Shown here piece after piece: positions 35,639 to 45,900 of a stretch of 64,000 nt of DNA. The position numbers and the translations under genes are program-made. Numbering within the stretch: position 1 is the stretch's first letter; each line of letters opens with the position of its first letter. Below the pieces are notes generated by a model that worked only from the letters and a program-made list of their open reading frames with translations, was not told the origin of the DNA and made no database searches. Source of the stretch: Denitrificimonas halotolerans (GTDB lineage: Bacteria; Pseudomonadota; Gammaproteobacteria; Pseudomonadales; Pseudomonadaceae); assembly GCF_034259425.1 (NCBI RefSeq), contig NZ_JAXIVU010000006.1, forward strand, positions 74,871-138,870, in the 5' to 3' direction.

Positions 35639-36220
35639 TTACTTATTAGCAATGAGCAATGCATTAAGCCACTGCTCATCTCCTCGTTCAGGGCGTTGGT
35701 CTTCTGTAACCCAGGCTTCTTTAATGGTTAAACCTGTATCTTCTAAAAACTTTTCAAGACGCTCCTCGTTGCAATTGGTGAAGTGGCGACCATTGTGACT
35801 GCTTTCGTCTTCACCATATTTAAAGGAAACATACATCACGCCGTTGTCTTTAAGTAGTTCGCCTAAATGTTTCAGTGTAGCAGGTAGGTTAATGGCAGGA
35901 ACGTGCAACAAAGAAGCACAGGCCCAAATACCTGCATAAGTTTGTTCGCTAGTGAAGTTGAGAAAGGTGCTTAGCTGTACATTAATGCCTGTAACATTCT
36001 GAGCAATTTTAACTAGCTTTGGTGTGGCATCAAATGCTTCAACTTTATAGCCCATTTTCATAAAGGCGAGTGTATCGCGACCAGCTCCACAACCGGCATC
36101 TAGAATTCTACTGGAATCTGGTAATTGAGCTAGAAAACGCTCATAGAGTGGACTCATATCCACATCCAAAGTGTCTTGAGCGAATTGTTCAGCATTGTCT
36201 TCGTAGTATTCTAGTGTCAT
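35639..36220 (-). CDS. Class I SAM-dependent methyltransferase
   Basis: A 193-residue Rossmann methyltransferase with motif I ILDAGCGAGRD at 39-49, motif II acidic loop EAFDAT, and post-I VMYVSFKYGE. The pattern is closest to small-molecule methyltransferases of the Methyltransf_11/25 type. The frame is open to 36253, but the ATG at 36220 has TGGAGA seven bases upstream. It lies five bases before the start of the decayed helicase, so the two were once an operon. Substrate unknown. Confidence 0.82.
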   Translation of the reverse strand: MTLEYYEDNAEQFAQDTLDVDMSPLYERFLAQLPDSSRILDAGCGAGRDTLAFMKMGYKVEAFDATPKLVKIAQNVTGINVQLSTFLNFTSEQTYAGIWACASLLHVPAINLPATLKHLGELLKDNGVMYVSFKYGEDESSHNGRHFTNCNEERLEKFLEDTGLTIKEAWVTEDQRPERGDEQWLNALLIANK

Positions 36221-36832
36221 AAATAAATTCTCCAGTATTGCCTGTGCTCGCAAGCTGTAGCACTCTTAACTTAACCGAGTAGCTTACTGGATCCAAATGA
36301 TTCTTTCATCAGCTTCAATCAAATTCGAGCTGTTGTATCTGTAGGGTTTGTTTTTTTGCAAATCTCAGAGTGACAGCTAAGGTTGCAGTGGCTAAATGTA
36401 CTAAAAATAAAGGGGCATGCTTATGTGGTAATGGCCATAGATGTCTTTTTTATAAAAGAACGAGTGAGGTTTGTATTGGTTCAAAAAAAGTATGTGCCAT
36501 ACCTTAAAGTGGTAATGAGATGATAGATTTGTCTGTTTCCCACTGGATCGTATATGTGTAGATGGATATCTAGTCGAGTAGGTGCTTATCATTGCTTAAG
36601 CAGTGCTAATGTTAATTTTAGTATGTTCAATTGAGGTACGGTTCAGGTTTTTGTGGCGATGAGCAAATTTAATGAGACTCTATAATGCTGTGCTGAATAT
36701 TTTATATTTTAATAAGTTTTAGCTTGTTTTGCTTTGAGCGTTATGGGGTGGCCGTTGAATTGGTTGTTTTTTAAACGATTGGTGGTTTAAAGCAACAAAA
36801 AGAATTTTTTTAAAATATTTTCATAAAAATGC
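36221..36832. other. Gene-poor AT-rich region before tRNA-Met
   Basis: About 610 bases with no credible gene on either strand. Frames of up to about 60 codons are present, but without a ribosome-binding site or recognisable product. It marks the border between the tus/NERD/helicase segment and core genes, and may contain eroded remains. Confidence 0.5.
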
Positions 36833-36861
36833 TTGACACGATTCATGGAAACTAGAATAAT
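36833..36861 (+). promoter_or_regulatory. Promoter of tRNA-Met
   Basis: A consensus TTGACA at 36833-36838, 17 bases, then AATAAT at 36856-36861, placing the transcription start about eight bases before the tRNA. Confidence 0.85.
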
Positions 36862-36875
36862 ACGCGCCATCGCAA

Positions 36876-36952
36876 GGCTACATAGCTCAGTTGGTTAGAG
36901 CGCAGCATTCATAATGCTGATGTCCCAGGTTCAAGTCCCGGTGTAGCCACCA
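36876..36952 (+). tRNA. tRNA-Met(CAT), elongator type
   Basis: GGCTACA pairs with TGTAGCC, then A and encoded CCA. The anticodon arm CAGCATTCATAATGCTG gives CAU. The first pair is G-C, so it is not the initiator. tRNA-Ile2(k2C) shares this anticodon but usually has a different acceptor stem, so elongator Met is preferred. Confidence 0.93.
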
Positions 36953-36962
36953 ATTTTATATT

Positions 36963-36993
36963 AAAGGGTTAGCTCAGGCTAACCCTTTTTTTT
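36963..36993 (+). terminator. Terminator of tRNA-Met
   Basis: AAAGGGTTAGC (36963-36973) and GCTAACCCTTT (36978-36988) form a perfect 11-bp stem with loop TCAG and a long T-run. Confidence 0.95.
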
Positions 36994-37096
36994 TCCAATT
37001 TGAAAGTATTCTTTGAATGTCATTAGGGCTTTATACCTCAGCGTGTACACTAGAGATGTTGCAGGCTCTTAAATTTGACTAAGGAGTATTTTATTT

Positions 37097-37678
37097 ATGG
37101 CTGCTAAAAAGATTCTGATGCTAGTTGGTGACTACGTAGAAGATTACGAAGTGATGGTGCCATTTCAGGCGTTGCAGATGGTCGGTCATACTGTGCATGC
37201 TGTGTGTCCAAATAAAAAGGCAGGTGAGTTTGTACGTACAGCCATTCATGATTTTGAAGGCGATCAAACATACAGTGAGAAGTTGGGTCATAATTTTGTA
37301 CTGAACTTTAACTTCTCTGATGTGAAAGCAACTGACTATGATGCATTGATTGTGCCTGGTGGACGCTCACCAGAGTACTTACGTTTGAATGCTGAGGTGT
37401 TAGAGCTAATCCAGGCTTTCGATCGACCCAAAAAACCAATTGCTGCAGTCTGTCATGGACCACAACTCTTAGCAGCAGCGGGCATTTTAGATGATCGTGA
37501 GTGCGCAGCTTATCCTGCCTGTGGTCCTGATGTCGAAATGGCTGGCGGGCATTATATTGAGTTGGACGTAAATGGTGCACATTTAGAGGGGAATTTGGTT
37601 ACTGCACCTGCATGGCCGGCTCACCCCACTTGGTTGGCTGGTTTCTTAATGTTGCTAGGTACTAAAATTACCCTTTAA
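37097..37678 (+). CDS. DJ-1/PfpI-family protein
   Basis: A 193-residue glutamine-amidotransferase-like fold protein. The nucleophile elbow is AAVCHGPQLL with Cys119-His120, and Glu15 in GDYVEDYE is the partner acid of this family. LIVPGGRSPEYLR is also typical. Family members act as glyoxalase III/chaperone-like enzymes or proteases under stress; which applies here is not clear. AAGGAG precedes the ATG. It lies upstream of tpx, so both may serve stress defence, though each seems to have its own leader. Confidence 0.88.
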   Translation: MAAKKILMLVGDYVEDYEVMVPFQALQMVGHTVHAVCPNKKAGEFVRTAIHDFEGDQTYSEKLGHNFVLNFNFSDVKATDYDALIVPGGRSPEYLRLNAEVLELIQAFDRPKKPIAAVCHGPQLLAAAGILDDRECAAYPACGPDVEMAGGHYIELDVNGAHLEGNLVTAPAWPAHPTWLAGFLMLLGTKITL

Positions 37679-37837
37679 ATTTGATGTGAGTGTAACATTG
37701 CTTGATGCGCTCTAAATGCCTGCCTGTTAAGATGCAGAAGGACTCTCCTCAGGAATTTCGCCAATGAGTAGTAAGGCACTGTAGAGTAGAGTGGTTTAAC
37801 TCCAACTAAACTCTTGTCTCGAACAAAAGGAAATAAT

Positions 37838-38338
37838 ATGACGACCGTTACATTAAAAGGTACACCTGTACGTATTGATGGCCATTTTCCACAAGAAGGT
37901 GAGCAGGCTCCAGCATTTAGCTTGGTGAATACAACGCTCGAAGACGTAAGTTTGTCCAGCCTGGGTGGTTTGCGTAAAATTATTAATATTTTCCCAAGCA
38001 TTGATACCCCAACCTGCGCAACTTCTGTACGTAAATTTAATGAAAAAGCATCAGGGTTAAAAAATACACGTGTGCTTTGTGTTTCTGCGGATTTACCTTT
38101 TGCACATGCACGCTTTTGTGGTGCTGAAGGCCTAGATCGGGTGCTATCTTTGTCAACTATGCGTGATCCTGATTTTTTCCAGTCTTACGGTGTTGATATT
38201 GCTGAAGGTCCATTAGCTGGACTGGGTGCGCGAGCGGTGATTGTTTTAGATGAAGAGAACAATGTATTGCATAGTGAATTAGTCTCTGAAATAGCTGATG
38301 AGCCGAACTATGAAGCTGCAATTGCAGCATTGAACTAA
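37838..38338 (+). CDS. tpx: Thiol peroxidase
   Basis: Periplasmic or cytosolic atypical 2-Cys peroxiredoxin that reduces H2O2 and alkyl peroxides with thioredoxin. Peroxidatic Cys60 lies in SIDTPTCATSVRKFN and resolving Cys94 in ARFCGAEG, the normal Tpx spacing. 166 residues is standard. The frame opens at 37814, but the ATG at 37838 follows AAAGGA and gives MTTVTLKGTPV. Confidence 0.95.
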   Translation: MTTVTLKGTPVRIDGHFPQEGEQAPAFSLVNTTLEDVSLSSLGGLRKIINIFPSIDTPTCATSVRKFNEKASGLKNTRVLCVSADLPFAHARFCGAEGLDRVLSLSTMRDPDFFQSYGVDIAEGPLAGLGARAVIVLDEENNVLHSELVSEIADEPNYEAAIAALN

Positions 38339-38350
38339 ATACTCAGTTTG

Positions 38351-38378
38351 CGCGGTAGTGTTTTGATATGCTACCGCG
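38351..38378 (+). repeat. Hairpin after tpx
   Basis: CGCGGTAG at 38351-38358 and CTACCGCG at 38371-38378 pair perfectly with a 12-base loop; no T-run. Probable 3' mRNA structure or weak terminator. Confidence 0.5.
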
Positions 38379-38582
38379 TGATTCTGTAACGTTGCCTTTA
38401 TGATGTGCAATGCATCTCTAGATAAAAGATAGATTGGCAGCAAGATTGGGGCGTCACCGTGCATTGACGGCTTAGCATTGATGTTAAGTGAATAAGGCTT
38501 AACGTAAATTGATGGTAAAGAACCTGCTAAGCAGGACGAAGGCTGCTATCTTTCATATTCCTAAGGACTGTGATGAGCTGAT

Positions 38583-39851
38583 ATGCCTGACTCTTCTATA
38601 AAATTTGCAAAAAAAACCTCAAAAAAAGTTTATTTTTTAATGCTGTTGATTGGTGTGATCGCGACTGCTGTTTGGTGGTGGTTGCAATCAAACGCAAAAT
38701 CAGCAGCTGTCGCTCCGCGTATGGGTGGTAGTTTTATGGGAGTTGTGCCAGTTCATGCACAACAGGTTCGTCATGATCGATTTACTGTAAAGCTTAAAGC
38801 TTTGGGTACAGTAACCCCATGGAACATGGTGAGTGTTACCAGTCAGGTCAGTGGTGAATTGGATCAGGTGTTATTTAGCGAGGGGCAGTATGTTGAGAAA
38901 GGTACTGTGTTGGCACAGATTGATCCGCGTAACTATCAGGTTGCTTTATTACAAGCTGAGGGTGCTTTACAAGAAGCTCGCGCCCAATTGGCTAGCGCTG
39001 AGTTGGACCTTAAGCGTTATCAGGGGCTCTATAAAGAAGACTCTGTGGCTAGACAAACCTTAGAGCAGCAGCAGGCCCTTGTTGCGCAGTTGCAGGGAAG
39101 TGTAAAAGTACGTCAGGCGCAGCGTAATAATGCCAAGCTGGATGTGGAGCATACTCGTGTTATAGCGCCTATTGCAGGTCGTTTAGGTTTGCGTGCTTTA
39201 GATGCTGGTAATTATGTATCAGCAGCAGTAACTGAGTTGGTAACCATCGCCCAAGATAATCCCATTGCGGTAAGCTTTACGATTCCTGAGCATGAGCTGC
39301 AGGCTGTTTTGCAAGCTTATCGACAAGGTCAAACTTTAAGTGTCCAAGCTTGGAATCGCGATGAAAATAAGATGCTTGCACAAGGTGAGCTTCATAGCAT
39401 CGATAATCAAGTGGATATCAGTACGGGCAGTGTACGCTTAAAAGCACGGTTTTCTAATTCAGAGCAACTGTTATTTCCTAATCAGTTTGTGAACGTACAC
39501 TTACAAGTTGCAGTGCATGATGATGCTTTACTTATACCGGCAGATGCAATTCAGTTCGGTACAAGTGGCCGCTTTGTGTGGAAAATAAAAGAAGACGATA
39601 CCGTTGTTGTACAACCAATTAAATTGCGCGACAGCGATGGAGTTTCGTCCATGTTGGAGTCAGGTCTTGAGGTTGGTGACTGGGTGGTAGTTGAAGGTGT
39701 GGACCGCTTACGTAATGGTAGTAAAGTGGAACGAGTTATGCCAACGGAACAAGGATCAGTGACTGCAGAGACGTCGGCCACCATGGAAAACAAAACACCA
39801 AATAAAGCCTTAAAGCCCAAATTGACGTCTAAGCAGAAGCCAGCAAAATGA
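38583..39851 (+). CDS. muxA: RND efflux membrane-fusion protein
   Basis: Periplasmic adaptor of a MdtABC/MuxABC-type pump. It has an N-terminal membrane anchor (about 15-36, VYFLMLLIGVIATAVWWWL), a barrel-sandwich lipoyl domain (VTSQVSGELDQVLFSEGQYVEKG), a coiled-coil hairpin around LLQAEGALQEARAQLASAELDLKRYQ, and a beta-barrel (ISTGSVRLKARFSN). Length 422 with a Lys-rich C-terminal tail. The stop overlaps the next ATG by four bases. The two-inner-pump arrangement matches P. aeruginosa MuxABC-OpmB, from which I take the name. Confidence 0.88.
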   Translation: MPDSSIKFAKKTSKKVYFLMLLIGVIATAVWWWLQSNAKSAAVAPRMGGSFMGVVPVHAQQVRHDRFTVKLKALGTVTPWNMVSVTSQVSGELDQVLFSEGQYVEKGTVLAQIDPRNYQVALLQAEGALQEARAQLASAELDLKRYQGLYKEDSVARQTLEQQQALVAQLQGSVKVRQAQRNNAKLDVEHTRVIAPIAGRLGLRALDAGNYVSAAVTELVTIAQDNPIAVSFTIPEHELQAVLQAYRQGQTLSVQAWNRDENKMLAQGELHSIDNQVDISTGSVRLKARFSNSEQLLFPNQFVNVHLQVAVHDDALLIPADAIQFGTSGRFVWKIKEDDTVVVQPIKLRDSDGVSSMLESGLEVGDWVVVEGVDRLRNGSKVERVMPTEQGSVTAETSATMENKTPNKALKPKLTSKQKPAK

Positions 39852-42800
39852 ACGTCTCGCGCATTTTTATTCAACGGCCAGTTGCTACCACGTTATTGAT
39901 GTTAGCGATTTTTATCGCTGGAGCCATTGCTTATCGTTTATTACCTGTCGCAGCGTTACCCCAAGTGGATTATCCAACCATTCGGGTGCTGACACTGTAC
40001 CCGGGTGCCAGCCCAGAAGTGATGAACAGTGCTGTAACAGCACCATTGGAGCGTCAGTTTGGACAGATGTCGGGCTTGGACCAGATGTCCTCAACTAGCT
40101 CGGGCGGTGCTTCAGTTATTAGCTTGCGTTTTAGTTTAGACCTTGAACTGGATGTGGCTGAGCAAGAGGTGCAGGCTGCCATTAATGCAGCTACTAACTT
40201 GTTACCGCGTGACTTGCCTGCACCACCGGTGTACAACAAAGTAAATCCTGCAGACAGTCCTGTGCTGACATTGGCAATTACCTCTAAAAGTATGCCATTA
40301 CCATTGGTCAATGATTTGGTTGATACCCGTATGGCGCAAAAGATTGCACAGATCAGCGGGGTTGGATTGGTGAGTATCGGTGGAGGGCAACGTCCTGCTG
40401 TGAGGATTCGGGCCAATCCACAAGCTTTAGCTTCGGCCGATTTAACCTTGGCTGATGTACGCAATGTCATTACCCGTGCCAACGTAAATCAGCCTAAGGG
40501 TAGTATTGATGGGCCAACTCGTATTACCCAGTTGGATGCCAATGACCAGCTGCGATCAGCGGAGGATTATGCGGGTTTGATTCTTACTCATCATGATGGG
40601 CGAGTGCTCAAGCTGACTGATGTGGCAGAGATTATTGAAGGAGTAGAGAACAACCGCTTAGCTGCTTGGGCGGACCTTAACCAAGCAGTATTACTTAATA
40701 TTCAACGTCAGCCGGGGGCTAATGTGATTGAGGTGGTAGAGCGAATTGAAGCTTTGTTGCCTAGTATTATTGCTACTTTGCCGGCCAGCTTAGAAGTCAG
40801 TATTTTAACCGATCGTACGCAAACCATTCGCGCAGCTGTCAGTGATGTGCAATTTGAATTGATGTTGGCAGTGGCTTTAGTGGTGCTAGTGACTTTCGTA
40901 TTTTTAAAGCGATTAACTGCAACTATTATTCCTTCAATAGTGGTGCCATTATCCCTAATTGGTACTTTTGCGGTGATGTACCTACTGGGTTTTTCACTCA
41001 ATAACTTGACGCTGATGGCTTTAACCATTGCTACAGGGTTCGTGGTTGATGATGCTATTGTCATGTTAGAGAACATTACGCGTCATATAGAGTTGGGTGA
41101 AACGCCCATGAATGCAGCGTTAAAAGGAGCAAAACAAATTAGTTTTACGCTGCTCTCATTAACCTTTTCCTTAATTGCAGTTTTAATTCCGTTGTTATTT
41201 ATGGCGGATGTAGTGGGGCGTTTATTTCGAGAGTTTGCCATTACTTTATCTGTGGCAATCTTAATTTCTTTAGTGATTTCTTTAACCCTCACACCAATGA
41301 TGTGCGCGCGCTTGTTGCGAGGCGGAGAGCAGAAGAAAAAAGAAGACTGGCTTAGCCGCACGATTGATCATTACAGTTCCGTATTGCGTTGGGTATTACG
41401 GCATCAAATATTGACCTTATGGTTTGCTGTGGGTACTTTTTTTCTTACTGTACTATTGTGGATCTGGGTGCCGAAAGGATTTTTCCCTGAGCAGGATACG
41501 GGGGTTATTCAAGGTATTTCAGAAGCACCGCAAAGTATTTCTTTTGCAGCTATGAGTGAACGGCAACAGCGTTTAACAGCGGTGTTACTACAAGATCCAG
41601 CTGTACAAAGTGTTTCTTCACAAATAGGTGTGGATGGTGATAACCCAACTTTGAATACAGGTCGCATGCTCATTAACCTTAAACCTTTTGCTGAGCGTGA
41701 TGCCTCTGCCTCCGAAGTGATCAATCGTTTGCGCCCTGAATTAGATCAAGTGTTGGGGATTCAGCTGTTTATGCAGCCGGTGCAAGATCTAAGTATTGAA
41801 GATAGGGTTAGTCGCACGCAGTTTCAATTTAGTTTGGAGTCAGCCGATAAAAATGAGCTGCAGCGTTGGGTGCCTATTTTAATTGAAAAATTACAAAGCT
41901 TGCCGCAGTTGCGTGATGTAAACAGTGACTTACAATCCAATGGTTTGCAATATTACCTTAATATTGATCGTGATTTAGCTGGGCGTTTAGGAGTGAGCAT
42001 CGCCACTTTAACTGATGCTTTATATGACGCTTTTGGTCAGCGTCAGATCTCTACAATTTTTACACAAACTAGCCAGTATCGAGTGGTATTAGAAAGCTTG
42101 AGTAATCCAAATGATGCGCTTGCAGCCTTACATGATATACATGTGCGTGGCGCTAACGGTCAAACTATACGTTTAGCTCATTTAGTGAAAGTAGAAGAAC
42201 GTTCAGCGGCTTTATTACTGAATCATATTGGCCAGTTTCCGGCGGTTACAGTTTCTTTTAACTTAGCTCCGAACGTGTCTTTAGGTGAAGCTGTAAGGTT
42301 GATCGAGCATGCTCAAGTAGAGCTGGCTATGCCAGTCTCGATTCAGAGTCATTTTCAAGGGGCTGCAGAGGCCTTTCGCGCGTCACTGTCGAGTACCTTG
42401 CTATTGATCTTGGCGGCGACCGTGACAATGTACTTGGTTCTGGGTGTGCTCTATGAAAGCTATATTCATCCGCTGACTATTTTGTCAACTTTGCCGTCTG
42501 CAGCTATTGGTGCGCTTTTGGCGCTATTTATGACTGGTAACGATCTGAGCTTAATTGCCATTATTGGAATTATCTTATTGATCGGTATTGTAAAGAAAAA
42601 CGCCATTATGATGATTGACTTTGCTTTGGATGCAGAACGGCATCAGGGCTTGAGTCCAGAGGAGGCGGTTTTTCAGGCGGCGCTGTTGCGTTTTCGGCCT
42701 ATCTTAATGACAACTTTAGCTGCGTTATTTGCTGCTTTACCTTTAATGTTTGCTAGTGGTTCAGGTGCTGAACTACGCCAGCCTTTGGGATTGGTGATGG

Positions 42801-42919
42801 TAGGTGGCTTGCTGCTCAGTCAGGTGCTGACTGTATTTACTACTCCTGTAATTTATTTGTTCTTTGACCGTTTAAGTGTCCGCAGTAAAGCGCGCTTTAA
42901 TTTAGGTACTGAGTTGTGA
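39848..42919 (+). CDS. muxB: RND multidrug efflux pump, MdtB/MuxB type
   Basis: First of two inner-membrane proton/drug antiporter subunits. The 1023 residues carry twelve helices and two large periplasmic loops. Signatures include RPVATTLLMLAIFIAGAIAYRLLPVAALPQVDYPTI at the start, the proton-relay segment ATGFVVDDAIVMLENI in helix 4, and GIVKKNAIMMIDFA near the C-terminus. In MdtBC-type pumps two MdtB and one MdtC copies form the trimer. Overlaps with both neighbours indicate one operon. Confidence 0.9.
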   Translation: MNVSRIFIQRPVATTLLMLAIFIAGAIAYRLLPVAALPQVDYPTIRVLTLYPGASPEVMNSAVTAPLERQFGQMSGLDQMSSTSSGGASVISLRFSLDLELDVAEQEVQAAINAATNLLPRDLPAPPVYNKVNPADSPVLTLAITSKSMPLPLVNDLVDTRMAQKIAQISGVGLVSIGGGQRPAVRIRANPQALASADLTLADVRNVITRANVNQPKGSIDGPTRITQLDANDQLRSAEDYAGLILTHHDGRVLKLTDVAEIIEGVENNRLAAWADLNQAVLLNIQRQPGANVIEVVERIEALLPSIIATLPASLEVSILTDRTQTIRAAVSDVQFELMLAVALVVLVTFVFLKRLTATIIPSIVVPLSLIGTFAVMYLLGFSLNNLTLMALTIATGFVVDDAIVMLENITRHIELGETPMNAALKGAKQISFTLLSLTFSLIAVLIPLLFMADVVGRLFREFAITLSVAILISLVISLTLTPMMCARLLRGGEQKKKEDWLSRTIDHYSSVLRWVLRHQILTLWFAVGTFFLTVLLWIWVPKGFFPEQDTGVIQGISEAPQSISFAAMSERQQRLTAVLLQDPAVQSVSSQIGVDGDNPTLNTGRMLINLKPFAERDASASEVINRLRPELDQVLGIQLFMQPVQDLSIEDRVSRTQFQFSLESADKNELQRWVPILIEKLQSLPQLRDVNSDLQSNGLQYYLNIDRDLAGRLGVSIATLTDALYDAFGQRQISTIFTQTSQYRVVLESLSNPNDALAALHDIHVRGANGQTIRLAHLVKVEERSAALLLNHIGQFPAVTVSFNLAPNVSLGEAVRLIEHAQVELAMPVSIQSHFQGAAEAFRASLSSTLLLILAATVTMYLVLGVLYESYIHPLTILSTLPSAAIGALLALFMTGNDLSLIAIIGIILLIGIVKKNAIMMIDFALDAERHQGLSPEEAVFQAALLRFRPILMTTLAALFAALPLMFASGSGAELRQPLGLVMVGGLLLSQVLTVFTTPVIYLFFDRLSVRSKARFNLGTEL

Positions 42920-45900
42920 ACTTGTCGGCACCTTTTATCCGGCGTCCAGTGGCAACTATGCTACTGAGTTTGTCGATTATTTTGCTTGGGGTGCTAGGCT
43001 ACCGTTTGTTACCAGTATCACCGTTACCGGATATGGATTTTCCCATGATTACCGTGCAAGCTAACTTGCCAGGTGCGAGCCCTCAAGTTATGGCCGCTAC
43101 GGTGGCCACGCCTTTGGAGCGCTCACTGGGTAGCATTGCTGGTATCAGTCAAATGACCAGTCGTAGCGCGCAAGGGCGTACGCGGATTATGATTCAATTT
43201 GACTTGGGGCATGATATTAATGCGGCTGCGCGTGAAGTTCAGGCTGCCATTAATGCGGCCCATGAGATGTTGCCCAGTGGAATGCGCAGCATGCCTACGT
43301 ATCGTAAGGTTAACCCTACTCAAGCTCCAATTATGGTTTTAGCGTTAAGCAGCCCGATACTGGACAAAGGTCAAATGTATGATTTGGCCGACAGCATTGT
43401 GGCGCAGAAAATTTCCCAAATACCGGGAGTCGGAGAAGTTAGTATTGGTGGAAGTTCTTTGCCAGCTGTGCGTGTGGAGTTGGAGCCGCGTCGTCTTGAA
43501 CAGTATGGAATTGCCTTAGATGAAGTTCGTCAGACTATTGCAGATGCCAATCAACAACAACCTAAAGGACAGTTAGAGCAGGGCAATCGTCACTGGCAAG
43601 TTCAAGGGAATGATCAGTTGCATAAGGCCGCTGATTATGCACCCTTGATTATTCGTTATTACGATGGTGCGGCATTGCGTTTAAGTGATGTTGCAAAGGT
43701 CACCGATAGTGTAGAGAACCGTTATAACAGCGGCTTTTTTAATGATGAAGAGGCTGTACTGTTAGTGATTAACCGCCAAGCTAGCGCTAATATTATTGCT
43801 ACCATTGAAGCTATTAAAGCTGAGCTCCCCTCTCTAGAAGCCGTTTTACCAGCTAGTGCAAGGTTGGAAGTAGCAATGGATCGATCTTCGGTAATCCGTG
43901 CTACTTTGTATGAGGCTCAACGGTCTTTATTGATTGCTACGCTGCTTGTAATCGCTGTGGTTATGCTTTTTTTAGGCCATTGGCGTGCCGCCGTAATTCC
44001 TGCTTTAGCAGTGCCGGTCTCATTGATCGGTAGTTTTGCTGCTATGTATATGCTTAATTTTTCCCTCAATAACTTATCGTTGATGGCTTTGATCATTGCT
44101 ACAGGGCTAGTAGTAGATGATGCCATTGTTGTATTAGAAAATATCGCTCGACATATTAATCAGGGTAAAAAGCCACTGCACGCAGCGATCATTGGCTCCC
44201 GTGAGGTAGGTTTCACCTTGTTATCGATGAACTTATCCCTCGTAGTAGTGTTTGTCTCGATTCTCTTTATGGGTGGATTGGTTGAGCGTTTATTCCGCGA
44301 GTTCTCTATCACACTCACTGCCGCTATTTTAATCTCCTTATTAGTATCTTTAACGTTAACCCCTATGCTTTGTGCACGCTGGTTGCGTCGTGAAGTTGGT
44401 ATAGAAACACAGCAACCCAACTTTATTCAACGTTTAGGCTTGTGTATTTCTGCAGGTTATCAGCGCTCTTTAACTTGGACCCTTAAATATCAGGGGTGGA
44501 TGTTGTTGGGATTGTTGTTAACCATTGCCAGTAATGTATGGCTATTTATTGAAGTGCCTAAAACCTTTATGCCTCAACAAGACACAGGTCAACTTAGAGG
44601 CTTTATCCGAGGTGATGATGGTCTGTCTTATCACACCATGCAGCCTAAGATGGAAATTTATCGTCAAGCATTGCTTAAAGATAAGGACGTGCAAACCGTA
44701 GCTGGTTTTATTGGTGGTGGTAATGCATTTTTAATCGTGCAGTTAAATCCTATTGATGAACGAGAAAGTTCTGCACAAGACATTGTCAACCGTTTGCGCC
44801 GACAAATGCCAAAGGTGCCAGGGTCACGCTTATTTTTAATGCCAGAACAAGATCTCAGCATGGGGCGGCGTGAGGGCAGTAATACCGATAGTGAATATGT
44901 CTTGCTTGCTAGTGATTTAGAAGATTTACGTACTTGGCAGCCTAAAGTGCGTGATGCTTTAAAGGCTTTACCCGAGTTAACAGATATTGATAGTACTGAA
45001 GGCCGGGGGGCTCAACAAGTGACATTGCAGGTGGATCGTGAAACGGCTGCACGTTATGGGGTCGATATAGCAATGGTGACTGCCTTATTGAATAACGCTT
45101 TTAGCCAACGGCAAGTATCTACAATTTATGAAAATTTGAATCAGTACAGTGTAGTGCTGGAAATTGATGAGCAGTTTGTCGGCTCGCCACAGGTATTGGA
45201 TCAGATACAAGTCATAGGTGATAAGGGTAAACGTATTCCTTTATCTACTTTTACACGTTGGGAGGCCAGTCTGCAGCAAGATAATGTGCAACATGACGGG
45301 CAGTTTGCTGTAGAAAGTATTGGCTTTGCTTTAGCTCCAGGTGTGAGTTTAGAGCAGGCCAGTCAAGCCATTGAGCAGGCCATGGCAAAAATTAATTTGC
45401 CTAATGAAGTACAGGGTCGCTTAGGGGGTACTGCAGGGTTTTTCCAACAGAGTCAAGGTAGTCAAGGGTTAATGTTGTTGGGAGCTATTATTTTAGTGTA
45501 TTTAGTCTTAGGGATATTGTATGAAAGCTATATTCATCCACTGACTATTCTCTCAACTTTACCTTCAGCTGGTGTCGGAGCTTTGTTAGCCATTCAGCTC
45601 ACTGGTGGTGAGTTCAGTTTGATCTCTTTGTTGGGTTTGTTTTTATTAATTGGTGTAGTAAAAAAGAATGCCATCTTAATGATTGATTTAGCTCTGCAGT
45701 TACAGCGAGAGTTGAAAGTGACAGCCGAGCAGGCTATTAAGCAAGCCTGCGCTCAACGTTTTCGTCCTATTATGATGACGACTATGGCTGCCATTTTGGG
45801 TGCTGTGCCTTTATTGTTGAGTACAGCAGAAGGTTCTGAAACCCGTCAACCGTTAGGCTTAGCAATTGTTGGTGGTTTGTTACTCAGTCAGTTATTAACC

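Noticed and set aside
36401..36592. A 63-codon minus-strand frame in the gap before tRNA-Met
   Set aside because: Composition is that of random AT-rich DNA and no start signal is present.
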